Shown piece after piece: positions 47,307-59,238 of a DNA stretch of 64,000 nt. This DNA comes from Quercus robur (taxonomy: Eukaryota > Streptophyta > Magnoliopsida > Fagales > Fagaceae): assembly GCF_932294415.1 (NCBI RefSeq), contig NC_065541.1, positions 48,834,290 through 48,898,289 on the forward strand, given 5' to 3'. The position numbers were made by a program, and so were the translations under genes. Under the pieces are notes generated by a model. The model made no database searches. It was given only the letters and a program-made list of their open reading frames with translations, and had not been told where the DNA came from. The stretch's first letter is position 1. Each line of letters begins with the position of its first letter.

Positions 47307-47540
47307 CTAAGCAACCAAGATAACTTTGCCATCATCCATGTAATGTTTTATAGTTGCACATATTCCAATGACAAAGGGAGGGACTTTAACATTTTAAATT
47401 TCTCCCCCTTTCTTTTTGAGTAAAAAGGACATAAATTTATCCCTCTTACTACTAATAAAATTATAAAATATATGTTAATTTACTTAAAGGCCCCTTAGCA
47501 TTTTAAGAAAAATTATACTATTACTTTAGCAAATCATTTA

Positions 47541-48116
47541 GGCTCTGTTTGGGAGTTCATAAGAGAATGGAATGAAATGTAATTGAATAATCATAAGGGA
47601 ATGGAAAGGAATAGAATGGAATGGAATGTATTTAAGTAAGGGAAAAGAATGGAATAAAATGAAATTAAGTAACCTTAATTGGATGTTTTAAAATAAAGAA
47701 ATGGAAAGGAATGAAAATGAATGAAATGTAAATAATCTTGTTTGGGAGTAACATGGAGGGAATGGAATGTAATCATTTTATAACAATATTACTATTAGAC
47801 CCCTATTTTAAAATAAAGAATTGAATATATAAGGGTAATTTGGGAGTTTTAATAAAAAAAATCATTAAATTTAATTCCATTCCCTCCCATTCCTCCCAAT
47901 TTCGTGGGGAATGAAAATTTGAGATTTTAAGGGAATAGAGGGGAATGAGTGTTCCCTCCTACCCGTTCCATTCCCTCCTACTTAAACTCCCAAACAAGGG
48001 AATGGACTTTCCATTCCCTCCATTAAAACTCCCAAACAAGGGAATGGAAGAATATTCTAAAATGATTCTTTTCATTCCTTTCCATTCCATTCTATTCCCT
48101 CCTCCCAAACGAGACC
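47541..48116. mobile_element. Harbinger-like MITE rich in GGAATGGAAT, 576 bp
   Basis: Ends GGCTCTGTTTGGGAG and, inverted, GGTCTCGTTTGGGAG, flanked by TTA (47538-47540, 48117-48119). The whole element folds back: the left half is GGAATGGAAT-rich and the right half ATTCCATTCC-rich. It is non-coding. Confidence 0.85.
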
Positions 48117-48119
48117 TTA

Positions 48120-50918
48120 GTCATATTTAAATTCTCTTGTGTCCCTTCTCAAAAAAAAAAAAAAAAATCTCATGTCACATGTAAATCACTCAAATTTGGT
48201 ATATAAACATTATATATCTCTCCCATGCAATCCTCTTTTTACTAAAAGTAAAAGTTTTCCATCCTCAAAAAGAAAAATAAAAGTTTCCCTTATTTAATAA
48301 CACTAATTATAATAAAAGTAATTTAAAAGTGGATCATACGTTACAAATTTTCAAGTTTTGGGATGTAAGTAAATTATGAGGAAACAATCGCCAATTTATG
48401 CATATTTCAAGAGAAAAAGTATTCGTGATTCAAAGTTATTTTCCAATCATCTATCCTAAATAATGAAACTTTAGATTTTGATTCTCTTGAAAAGGCCAAA
48501 GATTTAAATAGATATTATCTCCTTATATTGAGATGATATAATTTCATCAAAACAAAACTTTATAATATGATGAAATATGAGTTTTTAAACGATTGTTTAA
48601 TTGTATATAATTTTTTTTTAAAAAAATGTTAAGAAATTTAGTATATAATCAATTATAAATAATTTTAGTATTATAGAAGGATGTAAAACTCAAGTTTGTT
48701 GAATTTAAATTTAATTTATGAAAGAAAATTTTTGTTATGAATCATTAAAAAATTAATTTGATATTACACTATATTTGAAACAATAATACATGTTAAATCA
48801 TACTAGAAAACGTGCTAGCCATGGCACCTTGAGAAAATCTTCTAACTTCACCATTCACCAACAGCTAACTTCGTCATGATGAAAGAATTGTAATTTTAGT
48901 GAAAAAGAACTTCCATCATTCTTTTCTATTGTAGTTTTGTTCCTTTTTTATACACCCTTCCGTGACTAAGCAAAAAGAGTGTTCGGTTAACTGATGTCTT
49001 TAAGACATTTGTTAATAAAGTATTGGTTAACGAGTGTCTTTTTCATCAACTTTTGTTATATGTTGTGGTTAATTTTTCAATTTTATAAAATTATCTTCAA
49101 ATTTTTTAAATTAAAAGATTCAATTAATGATTGAAAAATCTTTTCTAGATTTTTTTTTTAAAAAAAATTTTAACAAAAGTTAACGGAAATGCCTTAATAA
49201 ATTTGAAACTTAAAGAACTGAAATGATCGAAAGTAAAGTTAGAGGACTGAAATGAAATCTGAAGAAAGTTAGAGGATCAGTTTTGCATTTTAGCCTAAAT
49301 TATTTTAAGACATTGTTAACTTGTCCCAAAGTAAAAATAAAAAATAATGTTAAAGATTATGGGGCGTATTGCTTTGTATGCTCAGATCTGTTTTTAAATT
49401 CTTCTTTTGAGTGTTTTGGCCCAACAAGAATAGCCATTACACTAACAAGGTAACTACAAAAAATGCTCTGTACCATGGGCTAAAATCGAATATTCTTAGC
49501 AAAACAAGGAATAGGAAAACACCCGCTGGAATTATTCATATTTATTCACATTGTACGTGATGGAAGTGCTGCCCTACAGCTACAAGCAACGAAGTTTACC
49601 TAGATCACATATATATGAGAAGCACACTTGTGAACATAAAATATTTTCTTTGGAGGCAACTTCATTCTAGGACCGAAATTATATGATATGAAAGTTAAAT
49701 CACAAGTATATAATATATGTGTTTACTGGGCGAAAGGTAGAAAGGAAGTGACCGAGTCAGGATTTGATTTCAGAGTTGGCGAAATTTATAACTAATATAC
49801 ATATATGTCCTTACAAGAACACGGGACATACGTAGATACACACACATATTTAGATGGAAAACGAGGCCAAACAAATACAAAATCCCAAATCGTTCTTCGC
49901 AAAGACAATGCCATGTGACATTCAAAGGGGAATGTGTAGTAGTAGTAGTAGTTTGGAGGGCACAAAAGGCATCTTTCAATCACCTATCCTGGGCTCGATA
50001 AGAGTTCTTATAAATGGACATTAAATGCTTGAAAGCCCATGAGAGTCTATGAAGGGTATACTAAAACCCTCGTTTATTGATGATTCAATCACATTTAATT
50101 CACTCCCATTTATATCAATGGATCATATCGAACCAAATTAATGAACATAACCGCAGCGCTAAGTACAAAAAGCAACCAGAGCCTCCACTAATCCCACCAC
50201 CCAAAACATAAAATACGATGAAAACCAGAAATTCAAGCAAGCTTGATCCTTTCTTGAGGATTAATTTTACAAAACTATCATGCTGTTAAAAAATTTAGGA
50301 AGAACTAGTTGGGGGCCACCGGTATAAACTCACTCTCCTCAACCTAACACCCAAAACTTTTCAGATAATTTAATTCGTGCTACATAAGGTTGTATTTTAG
50401 AGCTTGATAAATCCAAAATGTACGTCCACCACCATGTCCACATTGATGACAATAATGATTCAGATTTTCTTAACACATGAAAAGTGTATGGTCGGGAGAA
50501 TGGGGGGGGGGGGGGGGGGGGGGGGTGAGGGGAATGAGGTGGGTTGGGCTATTATATCAGGGGTCAAAATCGGATGCCCATCTCAAAACTCGCACAGATT
50601 GTAGGGGTCTCAACAACCCAATTCTAAACCTAAGCTGTTGTCATTGCCAATGAACGGTACGGTTGAAACGTAAATGCAAATCACTTTTAGACATAACATC
50701 AGGTCTTGAAACAAACAAGTTTTGACAAATATAGTCAATTCTAAAAAGGAATATCCAATAACTTTTCCATGATTACTAATTCAAGGGGAAAAAAAACCTT
50801 CTCCATGATCACTGCTAACCCTAATATCCAATGTGCATACAAAAGAAAATACCTAAAACTAGTAGTAACATCTCCAAGCTACATATTCACCACTTCCCCA
50901 GAACCAGGAGTTTCTCTT
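48120..50918. other. Spacer between the MITE and RS31
   Basis: AT-rich, with no gene supported. Includes an AGT trinucleotide run (about 49937-49953) and a G-run of about 22 at 50504-50525. The final few hundred bases are probably RS31 3' untranslated region (minus strand). Confidence 0.5.
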
Positions 50919-53765
50919 TCAAGTTCTTGACCTTCTAACAGGCGATCGGCTGCAAGTCGAGATTCAAGGAGAAAATTAAAATAATAATAATAATAAAAGG
51001 AAACATAAAACAAGCATGTAAGCTCCAAACACAAGTTTTAATAATGCAAAATTTCACAAAAAGTATGACCAACATGAGGAGACATTGAAAGTATGAATAC
51101 CTTCGGTATCGGCCAAATTCAGGACTCCTGTTCCTACCATAATCAGGACCCCTGTGCCTGTCATATGTTGGCCCATTGTACCTATCATAAACAGGGCTGC
51201 CAGGACGACCATAGTCAGGACTTGGCCGCCTGCGATACACTGGACTTGGTGACCTTCGGTAAGGACTAACCCCACGCCCACCATAACCTCCTCTTTTAGG
51301 GCTATCATAACTCCTGTCACCCCTATCATCATCATCCCTCAAAGCATACTCAACCGAAACCACTCTGTCTAATAGCTTTCTGCAAAATGACAGCACTTAT
51401 TTAAGTTCATTAGGTCACATTTACAAAGAGAAAGACTGTAATCATGGGAAGGTTAGCCAAGTAATGCAATGGAAACCCCCTTTACCGACCTCATGTGAGT
51501 AGCCTCAAGGGCTCTGGTAGCATCCTCCTGAGTTTCAAACTGGACAAATGCAAAGTTACGTCGAATTCGGACATGAAGAATCCTTCCATATTGTTCAAAG
51601 TGTCTTTCCATATCGCGAACAGTTGTGCGTATTGGATCAAAGTTAATTACGAACAAGGTTTTAGTAGGCCTCTGGTTTGCCCCTGACCTAGATCCATCAC
51701 GAGGCCGACCTCGTTCACCCTAAAAAAATTAACTCATCATGATCAGGAAGAAAGGATACTGATTCTCAAAAAAATAAAATAAAATAATGGAAGGATATAG
51801 TTTCTTCTTTCTTTTCTTTTTTTTGGAAAAAGTGGATATTGATTCCTTTTTAAAAGGGTTAAAACAGGAATGCTGGCAACTTTAAGAGCATGATGATATA
51901 TAAGTGAGCAAAAAATGGGTACTTTATGTGTAGAAAAATATTGTACCCTTGCCCACTCCACTGACAGCCTACGCCTGTCATAACCAAACGGCCTATTATC
52001 AACGGCACGAATAGCTTCTTCAGCATCACGCTCATCCACAAAATAAACGAAAGCAAAGCCTGCAGTAAGAAAACAAAAGAAAAATCAACAATAGAACTGA
52101 AGGACAGCAATGACAAATCATCCACTCAGCTCATAGCACATTAGTTTCAGGTTTTCTTTATCCCTGGCAAAAACAAAAAATACAACACCTGCATATAAGT
52201 GAGGGGCTGATGAACATAAGGCCGTAGAGGTGTTGCATGATGAACTAATGATTGTTGCATGTAAAAAGTTCTAATCCAAAATTTCAGGTCTGAGATGTCA
52301 CTGCGCATGCTTCGCCATTCAGAAAGCACGAATTCAGTAATGGAAGGCATAGCATGACAGAATTCATTCATCCCACTACATTCAGTTGTTGGCATGGCAT
52401 GCAGATATCATTGATCCCCTATGATCATTGTTGGTAGGCAAGGCATAATAAATTGACTGATTCCACTATGTAAATTCTTGTGAAATGGCATGCGATGAAG
52501 TGGGTGAGTCATGAGTGAAGGATTGATCGGAGTGTAGAAAGTGCAGGATGATGCTATCAGTGGGGTGGAAGGAGATCAGGCAAGCAAGATGGTTTCCTTT
52601 CCAAAATAAGTATTTTGCACAGATGTTGGCGAGCCCAGATAGAAGCTCAGCTCATTTTCCATTAGCAGAAGTTCCTGCGTCAAAAGAAACACTTAAATAT
52701 GGAGATTTTCTCCAAAGAAATTGCAAATTTGTGGTCCCCATTCATTTCCATCAGGAAACAGTCATTGGATATGTACACTACACAAGTGGCCATACATCCA
52801 TATCCAATGAATTGATGTTTGTACAAAACTTTTGTTAATAAAAGACCGCCGTGATGGATATCCTTGAGCCCAGTAATCAAGGGAGCAGCCACAGCCTAAA
52901 AAAATCACCTAGAGGCTACCAAAAAAACCCACACAACCCATACCACTCCGCTTTAAAACAGAACATTCAGATAATTGAGGACAGAAACAGGAAGAAGGAA
53001 CCAGGTAGAGAGTGCCCAAATATATAAGGTGAAAAAAGAGAGAGAGAGAGAGAGAGAGAGAAAGCGGGTTCCGAAGTTTAGACTCAATTACAAAAGAGAG
53101 CACCAAAATTAATTATAATGGTAGTAGCCAATGAGCTGTAGCTAAATTCGCACTTCCTCCCCTCATAAGTTCTAGATATAGGGTGATTCCATGGGTTCAA
53201 AACCGATTGGGTGTGTGTATAACTTACCAATTAGTAAAATTACTTAAAATGGTAATAGTAATAGATGTAGGGACTTCATTGGAGATAACTTCCACAATAT
53301 TAAAAAAATTTAAAAAAAAAAAAAAACCACGCCGATATGAAAGATAACCTCAATCTCACACACTTCAACATGTGGATAACCTCCACAAACGCATGCCACA
53401 ACGTAGAAGCAAGTCTGTTAATGACTCCTACTACGCCACATTACATAAAAGAACAATAAGAAATTAACACAACATGCACTATTTATCTGTACAATTCGAT
53501 AGCTACAACAATGGGCAATCAGCAAAACATTCTAATAAAATAGCTACTACTTCGACATGGGTAGCAAAGATATATAATATATATATAGCTGCAATTATTA
53601 AAAACCACAAGTACCAAACAGTTATGACAAGTTCAACATCAATATCAAAGTTCGCTAACCAGATTTCATGTCGACGCGCTCAATCTTCCCGTACTTTCCG
53701 AACAAGCGTTCCAGTTCAGATTGGCGAGTATCGTACTCAAAGTTTCCCACGAAAATCGGCCTCAT
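50919..53765 (-). CDS. RS31: Arginine/serine-rich splicing factor RS31
   Basis: Five coding exons on the minus strand: 53765-53660, 52059-51947, 51719-51490, 51379-51101, 50949-50919 (stop TGA). They join in frame to 252 residues, close to Arabidopsis RS31 at 264. RRM1 is [20 protein letters not shown] to about [10 protein letters not shown], with RNP1-like GFAFVYF. RRM2 follows the linker [15 protein letters not shown], with NFAFVQF. The tail is RS/SP-rich with repeats such as [17 protein letters not shown] and ends [10 protein letters not shown]. It is a plant-specific SR protein acting in the nucleus in splice-site choice. Intron 1 (52060-53659) is 1.6 kb; long introns here carry alternatively spliced exons in the family. 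The donor after exon 3 (ATGAG then GTCGGT) is the weakest joint; a stronger-looking GTAAAG lies four bases on but breaks the frame. Confidence 0.94.
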
Positions 53766-54160
53766 CGTCGCAACTACCCAAAAAAAAAACCCTAATCCTT
53801 TGTTTGTTTCCTGAGAAAACACAAAAAAAAAAAACAAGAAACTGGCTTATTCGGTAAGTCAAGCAAAAACCATTTAATTAATTGAAACAAAATCAACGGC
53901 AAGTACAAAAGGAATCTTGTCTTTTTTCCGAGAAACCAAACACAGAAAAAGAAAGTAAATAAAAACAAATACAGTGATTTGAAAAAGCAAGAAAGATTAA
54001 CAAATTGTTAAGAGAGAGACTAGATGAAACTACCTTAAGCTTAAAGCCACCGAATCCGATTCGTCTCAGAGCGAGAGCAAAAAGCAAACCCTAAGAAAGA
54101 GAAAAGTGACTGCGTTTCGTAGAGAGTGGTACGGTGCGTTTGTTTATATATATAGCCCAA
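53766..54160 (-). promoter_or_regulatory. RS31 leader, leader intron and TATA box
   Basis: On the minus strand, TATATATATA at 54154-54145 precedes a leader with CTTTCTTAGGGTTTGC. A possible donor (CTTAAG then GTAGTT) near 54034 and acceptor (TTTTCTCAG) near 53814 suggest an intron of about 220 bases in the leader, a common feature of plant SR genes. The splice positions are inferred. Confidence 0.6.
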
Positions 54161-54279
54161 AATTTATTCAGAAGTTATTCGCGGCCGTCCGATTTTGAGA
54201 TTTTGGTCAGCGAATCGGATGGTGGGTTCATTGTGAAGTAGTCAGTGATTGACTTAGAGTCTTCCACTAATTGTATTAA

Positions 54280-54495
54280 AGAATAATTACAACAAACCCA
54301 TCTGAGGTTTGGCCCGTTTACACTTTACCTATCCGTGGTTTAAAACTTATCACTTTGCCCACCTGAGGTGCCTTCTGTTAGAGATCTGTTACCCACCTCT
54401 CCCTTTGTCGTTAGAAAAACACATTTTTAGAGAAAAACAAACATAACAAAGATAAAAAAGTTATGGTTTTTTTTTTGCTTAAGAACTTCTTTTAG
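54280..54495. repeat. Left terminal inverted repeat of the Pack-MULE
   Basis: Inverse match to 55729-55936, including TTGCCCACCTGAGGTGCCTT and GAGATCTGTTACCCACCTCT; only a scattering of differences. Confidence 0.9.
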
Positions 54496-54855
54496 AACAA
54501 AACACAAACCAACAGTATTGCTATTCTCTTGTCCATTGGTTATTCAAACATGTATTCAATCCTTCACCCTTGCATGGAGCTTTGCACCCACCTTTCCTCC
54601 CGTAATTTCCACACTACCCTCGTCATTCCCTCCATCTCCGGCACCACCACCACTCATATTTCCTCTTCCTTCTCTCAAAACCCACTCATCTCGAGTCCTC
54701 CTATGCGCCCTAGATCTAATCCGACCCGCCAGCAATCTACCCTCGAACTCCAAGCCTATATCACCACCAACCGCTCTCAATCCCAACCTCCCATCATCTG
54801 CACCATCGTCAACTTCCAGATCGGGTGGACCAAAGAGGTCTTACAAAAATTAAAC

Positions 54856-55411
54856 TCAGCAAAAAGTAACTGAGTTGCTCCCAGCAACACTAGCGTTATT
54901 AGCCGCAGACGGAATCTCAAAATGCTAGAGCCTCCCGACAGCCTTAACCAAGTACTTCCTACAAAGAAACTCTTCAGCAAAAGCCTTCTCTACTCTCCGA
55001 TCAACATCGTGCAGGAACACGTGCGTCACACCGGATCCCTTCCTGTTCCTCACCATGACCGCCGCCGAGAAAATCGCACCCATCCTACCTGGCGCTTCGG
55101 CGAAGTACCCTCTCGGCGCGTTGATCATTATCAAATCCCACTCCGTCTCATACACCTCGTCGGGAAGATTCTCGAGCGCCAAACGACACCGCGTGTTGCC
55201 ACGTAGGTACGCATTGGACGGCGAGCAAAGGCATTCGGAGCGGTACGAGGAGAGGAGATGGTCGGCCTGGGAGAGCTGGGTTCGGTACTTGACCGTGTGG
55301 GCCTTCAGGTACAGCGAGTCCTTGAGAACCGTCTGGAACCACTTCGGATCTTCCTCGAGGAACACCGTTTTGCCACGTGGGTTCAGCGAGGTGCACCGTG
55401 TTGGCTGGGTG
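54856..55411 (-). pseudogene. Captured DUF579 (GXM-like) methyltransferase copy
   Basis: Minus-strand reading of about 185 codons, starting without an ATG at about 55411 (TSLNPRGKTVFLEEDPKW), through LPDEVYETEWDLIMINAPRG, FAEAPGRMGAIFSAAVMVRN and THVFLHDVDRRVEK to a stop TGA at 54858-54856. DUF579 enzymes are Golgi methyltransferases of plant cell-wall polysaccharides (GXM enzymes 4-O-methylate glucuronic acid in xylan) or related proteins. The N-terminal anchor and the first part of the catalytic domain, including the usual NFLVFG region, are absent. A TAG at 54927-54925 replaces a tryptophan codon expected in GRLWHFEIP. So it is a partial, broken copy. The frame is otherwise clean, which suggests recent capture. 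Confidence 0.85.
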
Positions 55412-55728
55412 AAGCTCTTTCTTACCCGTTGCTTTTGAGCAATGTGACTGGGATGATGGTATCACTCGTCGCCTTGGCATCTGGGCTCATGGTGATCGAT
55501 CATTCTGATCGTAAAATCACGTGGGCTTTGATGTTCAACTTCTTTTCTTTTATTACTCTCCTAAGACTCCGACTCCAAGAACTCTCTTTATCTCTCTCTT
55601 TTGTCATAACAAATGATAGATTTAGAGTTTAGAGATTACAACACTCACAGATCTCTCTCTCCTTTTCTTCTTCCTTTGATTTGATTCATAAGAAAGAGAG
55701 AGAGTTTGAGTTATGCAGTTTTAAGGCG

Positions 55729-55936
55729 AAGTTTTTAAGCAATAAAAAACCCTAACTTTTTGATCTTTGTTATGTTTGTTTTTCTCTAAAAATGTGTTTT
55801 TCTAATAGCAAAGGGAGAGGTGGGTAACAGATCTCTAACGGAAGGCACCTCAGGTGGGCAAAGTGATAAGTTTTAAATCACGAGTAGGTAAAGTGTAAAC
55901 GGGCCAAACCTCAGGTGGGTTTGCTGTAATTATCCC
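55729..55936. repeat. Right terminal inverted repeat of the Pack-MULE
   Basis: Ends TTTGCTGTAATTATCCC, followed by the right target site TTGTATTAA. Inverse match to the left repeat over about 208 bases. Confidence 0.9.
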
Positions 55937-55945
55937 TTGTATTAA

Positions 55946-56290
55946 ACTTTTAAATTGCAAATTATACCTTAAAGTTTGGGAATATTTGAATTTTACAGCT
56001 GAAATTTTAGAATTTTGATTTTCTCCTCTAAAGTTTGGGGTGATTGAATTTTACACTCTAACATTTTAAAATTTAGATTTTATCCCTTAAATTTTAAGAA
56101 TGTTTGGACTTTACTCTTAAAAGTTTGAGGGTTTAAAATCCTTCCAAATTTTAGCGAGTAAAATATAAATTTTAAAATATCAAGGTGTAAAATTTAAACA
56201 CCTTAAACTCCTAGAGTAAATTTTAAATTTTGAAATTTTGTAGTGTAAAATTTAAGCTCTCTCAAATTTAAGAGTGTAACAATTTACCTA
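55946..56290. repeat. AT-rich degenerate repeat, about 50-bp spacing
   Basis: Repeated, diverged phrases such as TTAAAGTTTGGG...TTTGAATTTTACA and, in inverse toward the right, GTGTAAAATTTAAAC. Suggests an old foldback element. Non-coding. Confidence 0.5.
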
Positions 56291-57917
56291 AACTTTTATA
56301 ATAAAGAGTGGCCTGGAATTAAATTCATGCCCAAAACCGAAAGGCCCAAGCTAAACTCTTTCCTATTTGTGATCTGGGCTTAAATCTAGCGAGGGCCCCC
56401 ATTTTATTTTTTGTGGAAGGTTCTACCTTTTAGTAAAGCTGAGTTGCTGTACCTTTCTAAAGAGTTGAAGAAATCGTACTTTTTTATTTGTTCTCATTTG
56501 AAGCAACATAATTTAGTTGATGGGCAATACTTTAGGTGTTGTGCTTTAAGTTTTTCTCTTCAAATTCAGTCATGTGGCTATTTAATTAAAAAATACACTT
56601 TTAACCTATGAGAAAAAATTCACATGGTAGAATTTTAAGAATGAAATCTAAAAAATAGAACCTAATTACTGTACCTAAGTCTTACTCATAATTGATAATA
56701 ACTTATTAGCTTTCATTGATATGATAGCAAAGAAAGATTTTTTTGAACTCTTTATTAGGGAGAAAATGAATCCAAGTTTGCTGGATGGGTGAAAAAGTGT
56801 CTTGGGTTAAAGCAATTGCCCAACCAATCACAAAAACAAAAACAAGGTAAAAGCCATAGATTTAGATATAGATTTACAAGTGATAGTCTGTATGCTTGGT
56901 TGGTAAGACATCATTGTTTCTTCCTATTGCATTTAAATGTGTGTTGGAATAATGATCTGACAGTTAACCGTGCATGCAGATGCAGTGTATTACTGTCCAA
57001 AAAAAATTTGGGCCAAAGCCAAAGTCATTATTCTAAAAAGAATAAAATACTATCTAGTCATGCCAAAAAGAAGGGAAAGGGTTAATAGTTGTCCAAAAAC
57101 CCTTATAAATTGACACTTACTAATTTTAAACATAACATGGAATTATAAAACAATAAAAGTCACAAATAACATTGAATCAAAAAAGTTCATAGTAAGTTTC
57201 TTAACTCCCCCCAAAAGTTACCAGAGGGAGGCTTCCTAGAATCCAACTCAGTTTCTCAAGCCAAGAAGCCCATCAGAAGTAGTCAAGGGGGCATATCTCA
57301 AAGGAGGAGCATCCATCCACTAAAGTTGGAGTTGGAGTACGAATGTAGCAACTCTTTTCTAGAGTCACTTGTATGAAACCGGCTTGAGTACTGTGCACGA
57401 GAGTATTGGACCTATTGAGATGCTGACATATGTCAGATATTTGCCACATGTCAACATCCCAACAGGTCCAATCCTTACCCCACCCTTATAAGGATAAGCT
57501 TTATGATTGTTAGAATTTTGGACTTGACTCAATTGAGGCTCTCCTCAAATCCATACACATTGACATGATATGGGCATGACAAAGTTTGAATAATAGTCTC
57601 AAATAATTGATCACATCATCCTTATGTTCTTAAGTGGTTGGTTGCTTGTAAGACTTTTTAATTTGCAGTTTTGCACTATTTCTTAGGTTAATTTAATTTA
57701 ATCCATACATATATATTTAATTTAACCCTATAAAATGGTATTAGAGATTTAGAATTCCCTCTATCCAAGCATTAACTTCTATAGAAAGACCCTTATAGTT
57801 CTCACTTTTTACCTTTAATAGTTTCTAAATTATATTTTTATCACCTTTATTTATTTGTAAATAACTTTTTTTTATATTTCCCTAATATATTTTAAATAAA
57901 ATATGAATATTTATGTT
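56291..57917. other. Spacer with scattered remnants
   Basis: No gene supported. An open stretch at 56789-57085 has no recognisable family. A 68-bp hairpin at 57405-57472 is listed separately. Confidence 0.45.
57405..57472. repeat. Short hairpin-forming inverted repeat
   Basis: ATTGGACCTATTGAGATGCT at the left is matched in inverse by ACATCCCAACAGGTCCAAT at the right, with further pairing of GACATATG and CACATGTC. The arms are about 30 bases, the loop short. Confidence 0.75.
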
Positions 57918-58710
57918 TGTAGGGATTAAGGGCCTAGAAATGGATATTGGGTCATGGGCCGAATCCAAGGACATTCAAGGACATTAAATCATCTGAGGAC
58001 AAATGGATACTAATGGAAGTATACAAGTTAGTAGTCTGAGGAAGAAGTTTGGTCATGAGGGATTGGGAATATAGTCTGAGGAGAAACACCTCCTCGGCTA
58101 AATAGAGTAGAGGTCAAGGATCCGACCTTTCATCAAGAACAAGGCACCAAACGATCATACTGGTAAGGATAAGCATCAAATTGGGATAAGATAAAGGAAA
58201 GGTGATAAATATCTAAGAAGAAAGCCGCTACCACCGTATTGAATGCTCTATAGCTAACTCTCTGGCAATGTGGAGGTAATAGTAATACTTGAACAGCAAC
58301 ATTCAAAAACTTCAGGAAGGTGCTAATGAGACAAGTATCAAAGCCAGCAACCTGATCTACTTGTGGAGGGCTGAGATGGAATGAAGAAGGGGGATATAAA
58401 GAAGAAAAATCTCATTACAAGAGGTGGGAGAGAGAATCAGTAGAAAAATCACTGTACACTCAAGAACTATAATTGTGTATAAGCCCAAGAGAAATATATA
58501 AGAACTACCTACCTTGGACTTCGCTGAGGAGGATTTTTCTTGCATAAAACCGTTTATTCATACTATTAAGCATCATTTAACCTACTGTGATTGTTGTCCA
58601 GCTCACTAGAGTTCAGTTTCTAGCCTACTCTCTACAAATTCATTGTTTTGGGCTCTTTGAGCCTTAGTCCTTTTCGTTGTTGGGCTTTGCATCCAAATTT
58701 TCCCATTACA
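57918..58710 (+). mobile_element. Solo LTR, Tat-like, 793 bp, with target-site duplication
   Basis: Starts TGTAGGGATTAAGGGCC and ends TTTCCCATTACA, flanked by a perfect ATGTT duplication (57913-57917, 58711-58715). The start resembles that of the 11 kb element's LTR. GGATATAAAG near 58391 is a TATA candidate. Confidence 0.92.
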
Positions 58711-58715
58711 ATGTT

Positions 58716-59229
58716 CTTTTCAAACTATTGTTTTTTTTTTTTTTTTTAAATGTATTCCATTAAAATGAGTTTAGTTTATAATTTTTTTTTTTTTTTAATA
58801 TCATATGAAGCATTTGCCAATCATGTATAGGGTATTGATTATCTCACACTCACTAATGTACCATCTCTATACATATTATCAAACTCATGTGTTAAATATG
58901 AACATTCTTTAAAAATGTGGGCATTGGCTGTGAAAATATGAACATTATGTTTACAGAATGTACATTAACAAATGCGCAACAAAATTTTCCCTTATATTAT
59001 TACATTCATAAGTTGTGCTTTTTTATGTGCTTTTTTTTTTTTTTTTTGCTTAATGACACCAAGTGCTTAAATTTTAAACTCATGTGTCATATATAATGGG
59101 ATGGATCAATTTATAAGTAGGCTAATTTTATCACTTTATTTTTAATATTAAGTTAATATTTATTTTATTTTATTTTGAAAGAAGTAGCAATGAATTCATT
59201 TTGGAAAGAAACAATCCTACGAGCCGATA
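58716..59229. other. AT-rich spacer
   Basis: Several T-runs; no gene or defined element seen. The last bases border the target site of the next element. Confidence 0.5.
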
Positions 59230-59238
59230 TTACAATAT

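Larger units (their letters stand above)
54280..55936. mobile_element. Pack-MULE-like Mutator transposon carrying a DUF579 gene copy, 1.66 kb
   Basis: Terminal inverted repeats of about 210 bp (54280-54495 and 55729-55936) are highly alike: ATAATTACA(A/G)CAAACCCA, then CTGAGGTTTGGCCCGTTTAC, and so on. The flanking 9-bp duplication TTGTATTAA (54271-54279, 55937-55945) is perfect and of Mutator length. There is no transposase. The GC-rich interior holds a copy of a host DUF579 methyltransferase gene (54856-55411, minus) and further GC-rich sequence (54520-54850) that I cannot assign. This is the architecture of a Pack-MULE: a non-autonomous Mutator element with captured host gene pieces. It sits about 125 bp upstream of the RS31 TATA box. 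Confidence 0.85.

Noticed and set aside
52548-52838. 96-codon plus-strand frame
   Set aside because: It lies antisense in RS31 intron 1, with no family resemblance or splice support.
53034-53062. GA-rich tract as a regulatory element of RS31
   Set aside because: It is a simple (GA)n microsatellite in intron 1, with nothing to indicate function.
55055-55632. Plus-strand frames of 124-127 codons within the Pack-MULE
   Set aside because: Mostly the reverse side of the GC-rich DUF579 copy. A hydrophobic stretch near 55440-55510 is noted as possible cargo but not supported as a gene.
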